Positions 1-6,620 are shown, counted from the stretch's first letter. The stretch: DNA of 7,059 nucleotides from Propionibacteriaceae bacterium (GCA_003158895.1 PMLO01000047.1:1-7059), one strand, 5' to 3'. The notes: generated from the sequence alone by a model not told the origin. Made by a program: numbers and translations.

Positions 1-120
1 GTAGTCCAGGAGCGCGCGCGTGGCCGCAGCGTCACGGAAACGCAGGGGGTCGGCCGCGCGGCGGCCGGCGCCGGTCCGGGAGGAAATGACGTCGGAGCAA
101 CACTGTGACGGGCACGACAC
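1..120 (-). CDS. possible N-terminal part of an unrecognised gene running off the left edge
   Basis: On the - strand a frame is open from a GTG at 120 to the window edge. It follows an in-frame stop at 141-139. The last part visible reads ADPLRFRDAAATRALLDY, which has the composition of a real soluble protein, with charged and hydrophobic residues alternating as in a helix. I do not recognise a family. The proposed GTG has AGAGG directly against it with no spacer, so the start is doubtful. If real, the gene is divergent from the cyclic-di-GMP pair. The + strand is also open here (to a TGA near 108) with similar third-position composition, so strand and coding status are both uncertain. Confidence 0.22.
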   Translation of the reverse strand, partial: MSCPSQCCSDVISSRTGAGRRAADPLRFRDAAATRALLDY

Positions 121-212
121 CCTCTGATGGACGGACTCTCATCGGCGCACTCATGCCCCCTCCAACGTCCTACGCTGCAAACACCCTCACTGCCGCACTC
201 AGGGGGTGAGAG
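121..212 (+). promoter_or_regulatory. leader region before the tandem cyclic-di-GMP genes
   Basis: This is the only upstream space available for a promoter of the tandem pair. TACGCT at 171-176 fits a weak TAnnnT -10 element, but no convincing -35 hexamer lies 16-19 bases before it. No operator-like inverted repeat was seen. The promoter call is therefore tentative. Confidence 0.2.
201..209 (+). promoter_or_regulatory. Shine-Dalgarno site deciding the GTG start at 213
   Basis: AGGGGGTGA matches the extended Shine-Dalgarno consensus AGGAGGTGA at eight of nine positions. Its AGGGGG core ends six bases before GTG 213, which is near-ideal spacing. The same core would be twelve bases from the alternative ATG at 219, which would have to use the weaker GAGAGG at 208-213. 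The GTG is preferred for this reason. Confidence 0.55.
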
Positions 213-2585
213 GTGCCAATGCGCAGGCGTTTGAGTTTCCGAACGGGGCTTTTGTGGTTGATGGGCGTCGGGCTGCTCGGGTCCGTCTGTGCGGCCGGTC
301 TGGCGCTGCTCGACATCCACATGAGCACGGTCGTGACGGTCGCGTTAGGGATGTCGCCAATCTGGGTGGCCACCGCGCTATGTTGGACGGCGGTCTATAG
401 GGTCGGACTTCGGCGCCCGGAAATCCTGCTCGCCGCGGCCGCTGTGACGTCATGGACTGTCGGAACCACGTACTTCGTTGGGCTGCAGTCCACAGCCGGG
501 CCTGTTCCGTTCCCCACGTTCGCAGATGTTGGGTCTGCCTTGTTCTACACCTTGATGGCGGCCGCGTTGGTTGTGGCGGTGCGGCGTCAGGCGCGAGGGA
601 CAGCGGCATCATCGGTGTGGTTGGACGCTCTCGTGGGGTCGCTCGGCGCGGCCTCTGTGCTGGCAGTCGTGCTCGACCCGCTGCTGGCACCTGCTCTCAC
701 GGGTCCTCCGTCACTGTCCACTGTGGCACTGGCCGCATACCCGCTGTGCGACCTGCTTCTCGTAGCTATCGTCGCCGGGATCGCTGCGCTGCGGGGCGTG
801 CGCATGGGCAGCCGATGGGGGCTGCTGGTGGCAGGGCTGTCGATCTTCGCCGCGGCCGACATGACCTACTCCCTGCAGACAGCCTCAGGAACCTACGTCT
901 ACGGTACGCCGTGGCAGTCCGCCTGGGTCATCGGATTCGCCCTGATGGCGTTGTGGGTCGACGGCTCTGCCCGCGACCAGCCACCCACCAAGGCGCGATC
1001 GGAGGGTGGTGCGATGTCCCTGGCGGTATCGTCAGTGGCCACCCTTGCGGGATTGGCGGTGCTGCTCATCAACACCTGGGCGCCTGTGTCGAAAGTGGCA
1101 TTGGCGCTGGCCGGGGTGACTCTGCTGGCGGCGGGGGCACGCTCTGAGCTCGCGTTTCGCCTCCTTGCGCGTTCGGCGGACCTACGACGGCTGGCCGCCA
1201 CCACCGACGAGTTGACTGGGTTACCGAACAGGCGGGCGCTGACCGCTGAAGGGCAGACGGGCCGCGCCGGGCAGCTAGGGAGGCGCCAGGCCCTGCTGGT
1301 GCTGGACCTGGACAAGTTCAAGGAGGTCAACGACAGCCTCGGCCATCAGGTCGGGGACCAGTTGCTGGTCCGGGTGGGCGCCCGCCTGAGCGAGCACCTT
1401 CGCGACGGGGACCTGCTCGCGCGCCTGGGCAGCGACGAGTTCGCGGTCCTGCTCGACGACGCGGGCCACGACGAGGCGGTGGATAGCGCCGTCAGGCTAC
1501 AGGCGGCGCTGGACGAGCCGTTCGCCCTGCAGAACATCGCGCTGCACAGTAGCGTCAGTATCGGTATCGCCTTGTTCCCCGACGACGGCCCGGACCTGGA
1601 CACCTTGTTGAGCAAGGCCGACATGGCCATGTACAAAGCCAAGGGATCCTTGCCTGGCTATCACGTCTACTGCCGAGACGATGACGCCGACGACGCCAGC
1701 CGTCTGCAGACAGTCGAGGAACTGCGCATCGCACTGACTACCGATCAGCTCGTCGTCTATTACCAGCCCAAGATCGACCTGGATACCGGCGACGTGCACA
1801 GCGTCGAGGCACTGGTGCGCTGGGATCACCCCACTCGTGGCCTGCTCTACCCCGACGCGTTCCTGGCCCTGGTCGAGAAGTTCGGGCTGATGCCCTCGTT
1901 GACCCAGGTGGTGCTGGAGATGGCCCTGGACCAGGTCGTGGTCTGGGCCGCCCAGGGCCGGCCAATGACCGTCGCGGTCAATCTTTCGGCCAGCTCTTTG
2001 GTCGACGACAATCTGCCGGAGCATGTCACCGCGATGCTCGCCGCCCGAGGTGTCCCGCCGTCCGGGCTGCAGTTGGAGATCACCGAAGAGTTCTTGATGG
2101 CCGACCGCGACCGGGCCCGGTCAATCCTGGCCCGGCTGCGCGATAGTGGTGTCCAGATCTCGGTGGACGACTTTGGCACCGGCTACAGCTCCCTGAGCTA
2201 CCTGCTCGACCTGCCCATCGACGAGCTGAAGCTCGACCGCTCGTTCGTCTTCCCGATGGCTGACGACGCCCGCAGTGCCGCCCTGGTCGCCTCCACCATC
2301 GCCCTGGCCCACAGCCTGGGTCTGCGCATCGTCGCCGAAGGCGTGGAGACCCGCGTCGTCTTCACCGAGCTGAGGCACCTGGGCTGCGACCAGGCCCAGG
2401 GCTACTTCATGTCCAGGCCCATGTCTGCCGACGAGCTCGACTTCTGGCTGAGCAACCGGGCCGACCTCGACCCGTCCGTGGATCTCACCAGCCGACTGCG
2501 TGCCCTAGACCGGGTCCTGGTCACAAGGACCCACCTCGCCGTCGCCAAACAGCCAGTCTCTCGCCACCTTGACCTGGTGCCGTGA
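213..2585 (+). CDS. membrane-anchored GGDEF(GSDEF)-EAL protein, predicted cyclic-di-GMP phosphodiesterase
   Basis: This 790-residue protein (788 from ATG 219) has about ten hydrophobic segments over residues 13-312, including a loop motif FPTFADVG at 100-107. A GGDEF domain (about 325-495) and an EAL domain (about 512-755) follow. The GGDEF part keeps the metal-binding DLD (365-367), the LTGLPNRR lead-in and an RDGD I-site five residues before the signature. The signature itself is GSDEF (406-410) instead of GGDEF. The EAL part has every expected catalytic element: E532 in EALVRW, N in NLS, LEITE, DDFGTGYSS (652 on), K in LKLD, E709 in EGVE and Q729 in QGY. It should therefore hydrolyse cyclic-di-GMP to pGpG at the inner membrane face. 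The altered GGDEF is more likely a GTP-binding regulatory domain than a cyclase. The sensor ligand is unknown. The gene is followed without a gap by a truncated paralogue and is probably co-transcribed with it. Confidence 0.93.
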   Translation: MPMRRRLSFRTGLLWLMGVGLLGSVCAAGLALLDIHMSTVVTVALGMSPIWVATALCWTAVYRVGLRRPEILLAAAAVTSWTVGTTYFVGLQSTAGPVPFPTFADVGSALFYTLMAAALVVAVRRQARGTAASSVWLDALVGSLGAASVLAVVLDPLLAPALTGPPSLSTVALAAYPLCDLLLVAIVAGIAALRGVRMGSRWGLLVAGLSIFAAADMTYSLQTASGTYVYGTPWQSAWVIGFALMALWVDGSARDQPPTKARSEGGAMSLAVSSVATLAGLAVLLINTWAPVSKVALALAGVTLLAAGARSELAFRLLARSADLRRLAATTDELTGLPNRRALTAEGQTGRAGQLGRRQALLVLDLDKFKEVNDSLGHQVGDQLLVRVGARLSEHLRDGDLLARLGSDEFAVLLDDAGHDEAVDSAVRLQAALDEPFALQNIALHSSVSIGIALFPDDGPDLDTLLSKADMAMYKAKGSLPGYHVYCRDDDADDASRLQTVEELRIALTTDQLVVYYQPKIDLDTGDVHSVEALVRWDHPTRGLLYPDAFLALVEKFGLMPSLTQVVLEMALDQVVVWAAQGRPMTVAVNLSASSLVDDNLPEHVTAMLAARGVPPSGLQLEITEEFLMADRDRARSILARLRDSGVQISVDDFGTGYSSLSYLLDLPIDELKLDRSFVFPMADDARSAALVASTIALAHSLGLRIVAEGVETRVVFTELRHLGCDQAQGYFMSRPMSADELDFWLSNRADLDPSVDLTSRLRALDRVLVTRTHLAVAKQPVSRHLDLVP

Positions 2586-4216
2586 TGCTCTCGAACGCAG
2601 GCGTTGCTTGGCGGGCATGGCTGATACGTGCGATGTGGCTGTGTGGGGCTTCATACGTTGCCGCTCTGGCCATACACGGCCTCGGATGGGGCCCGGCCTG
2701 GGAAGGGTGGTTCGGTACCTTCGTTGACGGCTGGTTGGGCATGCTGACCGTGTGGGTGCCTGCGGCGGTGTGCTGGCTGGCGGTCTACCGGGTCGGGCGC
2801 CAGGGACCGGAGGTCCTACTCGCGGCAGCTGGGGTTACCTCGTTCGCTGCTGGCGACACGTACTACATCCTCATGACGATTGGTGGCCAGTCACTGCCGT
2901 TCCCCTCGCCCGCGGATGTCGGGTATTTGCTGGTCTATCCGCTGCTGCTGGCAGCGTTGGTCGTCACGTTTCGCCGCCATGCGCGGGCTCAGGCGCTATC
3001 GGTGTGGCTGGACTGCGCAGTGGGGTCCCTTGGTGCAGCCGCAGTGTTGGCAGTGGTGCTGGACCCGGTTCTGGACTCCGCAACAGCGGGCCCCTTTTCT
3101 TTGGCGATGGCAGTTGCGGTGGCCCCGCCAGCGTTCGACTTGGTGCTCGTCGCCGCCATCGCTGGAATAGCCGCTCTGCGGGGGGTTCGCATGGGCACCC
3201 GGTGGGCTCTGTTGGTCTGTGGCCTGCTCGCCTTCACTGCGGCGGACGTGGTCTACGGGCTACAGGTGACTGCAGAAACCTATGTGCAGGGCACGCCGCT
3301 GGATGCTGGATGGGCGATCGGACTCGCGCTCATGGCGATGTGGGTCGACGGTGCCGCCGAGGGCGGGCAGACCACAACGCAGGCGCCACGCCCGGCGACC
3401 CGCGCGACGGCCCTGGCGGTCTCGTCGGTGGCCACCATCGCGGGGTTGGGAGTGCTTGTTGTCGGCACCCGGGTGCCCGTATCGACACTGGCTGTGACCC
3501 TGGCCGGGGTGACCTTGCTGGCGGCGGCGGCCCGCTCGGAGCTGGCCGTTCGCCTTCTCGCGCGGATAGCGGACCAACGACTGCTCGCCGCCGCCACCGA
3601 TCAGCTGACGGGGTTGCCGAACCGGCGTGCCCTGCATGCCGAGGCGCACACGCGCCTGGCCGAACCACGCCACCGGAGCCACGCCTTGCTGATGCTGGAC
3701 CTGGACAAGTTCAAGGAAGTCAACGACAGCCTGGGACATCGCGCCGGGGACCACCTGCTGGTCCAGGTGGGTGCCCGGCTGCGGGAGAATCTGCGCGACG
3801 GCGACCTGCTGGCCCGCCTGGGCGGCGACGAGTTCGCGGTACTGCTCGACGATGCCGGGCACGACCAAGCCGTGAACGCCGCCGCCAGGTTGTGCGCGGC
3901 CATGGGCGAACCGTTCCTCGTCGAGGGCACCTCGCTGCGCAGCAGCGTCAGCATCGGAATTGCGTTGTCCCCAGACGACGGCCTTGACCTGAGTATGTTG
4001 CTCCGCAAGGCCGACATCGCCATGTACAAGGCCAAGACGTTATCCACGGGCCATCACGTCTACTGCCTTGCTGACGACGCCGACGATGCGGCCAGGCCGC
4101 TGATGGTGGGCGAGTTGCGAGTCACAATGGCCAGTGACCAGTTCGTTCTTCACTATCAGCCCACGATCGACCCGGTCACCGACGAAGTCGATGGTGTGGA
4201 GGCGTTGGTGCCCTGA
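2582..4216 (+). CDS. truncated membrane GGDEF protein, predicted diguanylate cyclase (EAL domain lost)
   Basis: This 544-residue paralogue of the preceding gene has the same ten-helix sensor (about residues 10-325, with FPSPADVG), an intact GGDEF domain (about 334-500) and a stub of an EAL domain. The signature is canonical GGDEF (414-418), preceded by an RDGD I-site and a conserved LDLDKFKEVND metal/substrate region. It should therefore make cyclic-di-GMP from two GTP, with product inhibition. The EAL domain stops at EALVP: E540 of the EAL motif is the last catalytic residue before TGA. Homologous but broken EAL sequence follows at 4233-4600, so this is a C-terminally truncated gene whose cyclase half may still work. 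Its GTG start (2582) overlaps the upstream TGA (2583-2585), and an ATG at 2585 is equally possible. No Shine-Dalgarno site is visible, so translation probably depends on coupling to the first gene. It could equally be annotated as a pseudogene of a GGDEF-EAL protein. Confidence 0.85.
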   Translation: MMLSNAGVAWRAWLIRAMWLCGASYVAALAIHGLGWGPAWEGWFGTFVDGWLGMLTVWVPAAVCWLAVYRVGRQGPEVLLAAAGVTSFAAGDTYYILMTIGGQSLPFPSPADVGYLLVYPLLLAALVVTFRRHARAQALSVWLDCAVGSLGAAAVLAVVLDPVLDSATAGPFSLAMAVAVAPPAFDLVLVAAIAGIAALRGVRMGTRWALLVCGLLAFTAADVVYGLQVTAETYVQGTPLDAGWAIGLALMAMWVDGAAEGGQTTTQAPRPATRATALAVSSVATIAGLGVLVVGTRVPVSTLAVTLAGVTLLAAAARSELAVRLLARIADQRLLAAATDQLTGLPNRRALHAEAHTRLAEPRHRSHALLMLDLDKFKEVNDSLGHRAGDHLLVQVGARLRENLRDGDLLARLGGDEFAVLLDDAGHDQAVNAAARLCAAMGEPFLVEGTSLRSSVSIGIALSPDDGLDLSMLLRKADIAMYKAKTLSTGHHVYCLADDADDAARPLMVGELRVTMASDQFVLHYQPTIDPVTDEVDGVEALVP

Positions 4217-4223
4217 CGAGTCG

Positions 4224-4253
4224 CCTCGTGACCTCCAGCTGGAGGTCACGAGG
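4224..4253. repeat. perfect 30-bp palindrome at the EAL deletion junction
   Basis: The arm CCTCGTGACCTCCAG (4224-4238) is followed immediately by its exact reverse complement CTGGAGGTCACGAGG (4239-4253), with no spacer. The right arm is homologous to the LQLEITE codons of the first gene's EAL domain (2067-2090 there). The left arm has no counterpart in the paralogue. A third inverted element, ACGAG at 4216-4220, can also pair with CTCGT at 4225-4229. In RNA this would form a very stable stem seven bases after the stop codon. It lacks a T-tract, so it is not a standard terminator, though it may protect the mRNA 3' end or hinder read-through. Confidence 0.9.
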
Positions 4254-4600
4254 AGCGCTTGTTGACCGACCGAGATCGGGCCCGCTCGATGCTGACCCAG
4301 TTGCGGGACAGGACAGTGATGTCCAGATCGGTGGACAACTATGGCGCCGGTTAGCTCCTTGAGCTACCTCGCGACCTGCCCATCGACGACTTGAAGCTCG
4401 ATCGCTCCTTCATCATCAGGATGACCGACCACGCACCCTCGCCCAGGTCTCATCCAGAGCGACAAGCTCGGCTTTGCCTGTCGCCGACGGCGTGGAGACC
4501 ACCGGGCGCCCACACCGGAGTGACGCGTCCGATCTGTGACCAGAGCCAGGGCTACCTCATGTCAGACATCCCCGCGGATGAGCTCAACGACAGGCAACAA
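4233..4600 (+). pseudogene. degenerate remnant of the EAL domain of the second gene
   Basis: This stretch aligns piece by piece with the EAL domain of the first gene from its LQLEITE segment onward. Recognisable parts are LTDRDRARSMLTQLRD (about 4262-4309), SVDNYGAG followed by TAG (matching SVDDFGTGY), DLPIDDLKLDRSF (about 4375-4413), DGVETTG (matching EGVET) and DQSQGYLMSDIPADEL (about 4536-4583). At least three small deletions shift the frame, for example one base lost in the ITEE region, two in the GYSS region and one before the DLPID segment. Catalytic positions are also changed: the second Asp of DDFGTG is Asn, and the Glu of EGVE is Asp. Compared with the paralogue, about 249 bp (counterpart of 1818-2066) are missing before this remnant. 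No function is expected. Confidence 0.85.
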
Positions 4601-4741
4601 TCACTGGAAGGAGCCGTTGGGACGCGGCCCTCATGGTCCCCGTCAGTCCTGCTTCGGCTGTGCCAACCGGCGAATGCGAACCGTACAGAGCGTGCATGAG
4701 GCGTCGGACTCACACAGCTCTGGACTAGGCATGCGCCTCAG
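4601..4741. other. convergent intergenic space
   Basis: This spacer separates the EAL remnant from the 3' end of the receiver-EAL gene on the other strand. TGAGGCG at 4697-4703 and CGCCTCA at 4734-4740 are inverted, but they are thirty bases apart with no T-run, so a terminator cannot be claimed. No gene was seen. Confidence 0.4.
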
Positions 4742-5986
4742 TCAGATCGGACGTGGCAGCAGATTCACGTCAGGGCAGGCCCGGGTCGCGTCGGCTTCCG
4801 GGCGGGCGATGGCATCCACGGCCGACCAAGGCATTGGTAGCGGGGCGGGGCGGCCGATCAGGTAGCCCTGTCCCCACGGGACACCGAGGTCTTGCAGTGT
4901 GCGGAGTTCGGCGGGTTCTTCGATGCCCTCGGCGATGACTTTGGCCCCGACTTCGTAGGCGAAGGCAAGCAGAGCTCGGGTCAGGGCTTGCTGTTCATGG
5001 TTGCGGTTGATGCCGGCGATCAGAGAGATGTCGAGCTTGATGATGTCTGGCTGGAGCCGGAGCAGGTGCCGAAACCCGGCGTAGCCAGAGCCAAGGTCGT
5101 CTGCGGACAGACGGGCACCTTGCGAACGCATCGGGGCCAGGGCTCGTTGCAGGGCCGGGTAGTCCTCGACCGGGACTTGTTCGGTGAGCTCGATCACGAT
5201 CCGGGGCCACAGGGCAGGCGGGCACAACTCGTTCTCCACGAGGTGCATCACCGTGGCCGGGGACATGTTCACAGTCAGGAACATTTCCGGGGGCGCAGTG
5301 TCGAAGTAGGTCACCGCCGAGGTAGCGGCCAGCCATTCCAGGTCGACCCCGAGTCCTACGTTGAAGGCGTCCGCGAACCACCGGCCAGGGCCGCCAAGGG
5401 TGGGGTCGGGGAACCGGGACAAGGCCTCGTGCCCGACGGTGGCTCCGGTGTTCAGGTCTTGGATGGATTGGAAGACGTGGGTGAGGGTCCTGTCCTGCAG
5501 AACCGCTTGAATACGGTCAAGGCCCTCGGCGCGCTCGCCGCCCGGCTGAGTTTGAACGGCGGTGAGGTAGCGCAGGGTGGCGTAGAGCTGGCGGGTCTGC
5601 AGCAGGTTGGCGATTCTCAGGACCACCTCGGTGGCGTCGACCGGTTTGGTCAGGAAGTCCTGCGCGCCCTCGACCAGGGCCCGGTTGCGAGAGACCGTGG
5701 TTGTGTCCCCGGTGAGAACCATCACAGGCAAGTAGCCGCCGGCCGCATACTTCCGGATCTGGGCCAGCACCGCGAAGCCGTCGACGTGGGACATCCGCAG
5801 GGCGAGCAGCACGAGGTCGGGCTTGCACTTGGCGAGCAGGCGCTGCACCTTCCGCGAGTCGGTCTCGGTGTACACGCGCTCGAGGCCCTGTCGGATCAGC
5901 AACTGCTGCAGGAACGCGACGTTGCCGGGGTTGTCATCGACCACCAGCACACTCATCCCCGCATAGCACTCCAGTGGCCGGCTCAT
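4742..5986 (-). CDS. receiver-EAL protein with pseudo-receiver, predicted cyclic-di-GMP phosphodiesterase
   Basis: This soluble 414-residue protein has an N-terminal receiver domain (about residues 11-130), a short helical linker, and an EAL domain (about 164-395). The receiver keeps the acidic pair D17/D18 (VLVVDDN), T92 and K114 (FLTKP). The phosphoacceptor position in PDLVLLALRM is Ala62, not Asp. The EAL domain has all expected catalytic residues: E187 (HEAL), N240 (NMSP), E266/E269 (ELTE), D296/D297, K317 (IKLD), E353 (EGIE) and Q373 (GQGY). It should hydrolyse cyclic-di-GMP, but cannot be switched by ordinary Asp phosphorylation. The ATG at 5986 is chosen because it overlaps the stop of an upstream frame (ATGA) and lies just before the receiver's first strand. 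An ATG at 5956 (MSVLVVDDN) is the alternative. The frame stays open back to 6211, but that extension is Cys/Gly/Arg-rich and does not look like protein. Confidence 0.9.
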   Translation of the reverse strand: MSRPLECYAGMSVLVVDDNPGNVAFLQQLLIRQGLERVYTETDSRKVQRLLAKCKPDLVLLALRMSHVDGFAVLAQIRKYAAGGYLPVMVLTGDTTTVSRNRALVEGAQDFLTKPVDATEVVLRIANLLQTRQLYATLRYLTAVQTQPGGERAEGLDRIQAVLQDRTLTHVFQSIQDLNTGATVGHEALSRFPDPTLGGPGRWFADAFNVGLGVDLEWLAATSAVTYFDTAPPEMFLTVNMSPATVMHLVENELCPPALWPRIVIELTEQVPVEDYPALQRALAPMRSQGARLSADDLGSGYAGFRHLLRLQPDIIKLDISLIAGINRNHEQQALTRALLAFAYEVGAKVIAEGIEEPAELRTLQDLGVPWGQGYLIGRPAPLPMPWSAVDAIARPEADATRACPDVNLLPRPI

Positions 5987-6174
5987 GCGGTGCCTGGCCG
6001 CGCGGCGGTCTGGTCGAGCACGGCCAGTACCTCGGCCACATCCCCAACACGCACGACCGTCCTGGCCTTCGCACGCGTGCACAACCCCGCTGCGCCCATC
6101 CCGTCCCCCTCCGCAGCACTTGCCCAAGACCATGAGGTCCAAGATCGTGCTCCTGCGGACGCTAACACCATCAA
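5983..6174 (-). pseudogene. possible C-terminal scrap of an upstream receiver or hybrid kinase, coupled to the receiver-EAL gene
   Basis: This - strand frame ends with a TGA overlapping the ATG of the receiver-EAL gene (ATGA), the usual arrangement of coupled genes. Its last residues (VVRVGDVAEVLAVLDQTAARPGTA, split as VVRVGDVAEVL and AVLDQTA plus tail) resemble the final helix of a receiver domain, where KPV is followed by a helix such as RVGDLAEVL. The first half (6174 to about 6090) is rich in Ser, Trp and Gly and does not look like protein, and its ATG has no ribosome-binding site. I infer the tail end of a gene, perhaps a hybrid histidine kinase, whose 5' part has been lost. The receiver assignment rests on a short stretch and could be wrong. 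Confidence 0.35.
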
Positions 6175-6425
6175 GACCGACGGGACGTGAACATGTGAAC
6201 CCCCTCAACATTCACCTCGGTTCGTGACCTTGCCTGCCAAGACACAGGCGCGGCGGAACCTCCGGGACTGTATGTCCGATGAACGGTGTACATGGCGGTT
6301 CATTGTTTAGCGGTCTTCGGCGGCCGGCATGCGGTCGGCGACGGCGATGGCGAATGCACTACCACGATCACCGTCTCGACCAGCTGCCGACCCATCAACC
6401 CAGCGCGCATCCCCACCCCCAGCAG
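6175..6425. other. non-coding or decayed stretch with TGAAC repeats
   Basis: No convincing gene is present. Open frames on both strands here are rich in Arg, His, Ser and Pro and change composition abruptly. GTGAAC occurs twice in direct orientation (6187-6192 and 6195-6200). TTCAC follows at 6211-6215. ATGAAC at 6279-6284 and GTTCAT at 6298-6303 form an inverted pair around TGTACA. These could be regulator half-sites upstream of the receiver-EAL gene, but nothing ties them to a known protein. Confidence 0.35.
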
Positions 6426-6620
6426 GAAGCGAATGTGGCCAGGGACTTGGAGTCGGCGGGCGGCGAGGTGAGGGTGATTGCCGCCCGACCCGACCGGGGA
6501 CGCCTCGGCCAGCGGTACGCGGTGTACGGGAACGAGCCGACACCGTTCAAGACCGAGCTCGGCCGTCGGCTGTCAGCCTGGGAAGACGAGTCCCGCAAAC
6601 TCATCCGGAATCCGCAATCT
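6426..6620 (+). pseudogene. coding-like fragment of unknown origin
   Basis: In one + frame, codons from about 6432 to 6617 mostly end in G or C and give a plausible soluble sequence, including LGQRYAVYGNEP and TELGRRLSAWEDESRKLI. A GTG at 6435 is a possible start, but no clear ribosome-binding site precedes it. After about 6620 the same frame turns into His/Pro/Ser-rich sequence with poor third-position bias, so the frame is probably broken there. I do not recognise a family. Its position just before a recombinase remnant suggests it may belong to the same decayed element. Confidence 0.28.

Noticed and set aside
64..75. CCGGCGCCGG palindrome as an operator
   Set aside because: A ten-base all-G/C palindrome is expected by chance in this composition and has no partner site.
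86..127. 13-codon leader peptide after GGGAGG (78-83)
   Set aside because: Only two bases separate the purine-rich site from the ATG. It is far from the first gene, and nothing in the peptide suggests attenuation.
199..690. 163-codon - strand frame over the start of the first gene
   Set aside because: Its composition is dominated by Arg, Pro, Ala and Thr with no motifs. It opposes a well-supported membrane domain.
2752..3987. 411-codon + strand frame inside the second GGDEF gene
   Set aside because: It is Arg/Gly/Pro-rich without domains and lies wholly within the GGDEF gene, so it is a frame shadow.
4697..4740. Terminator between the convergent genes
   Set aside because: The seven-base inverted repeat has a thirty-base loop and no T-tract on either strand.
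4892..6190. 432-codon open frame on the + strand opposite the receiver-EAL gene
   Set aside because: It mirrors a gene with complete catalytic motifs on the other strand. Its translation is Gly/Val/Gln/Asp-rich with no motifs, as expected for an antisense shadow in GC-rich DNA.
5987..6211. 75-residue N-terminal extension of the receiver-EAL protein
   Set aside because: The extension is Cys/Gly/Arg-rich, receivers normally begin within about ten residues of the first strand, and the ATGA overlap at 5986 gives a better start.
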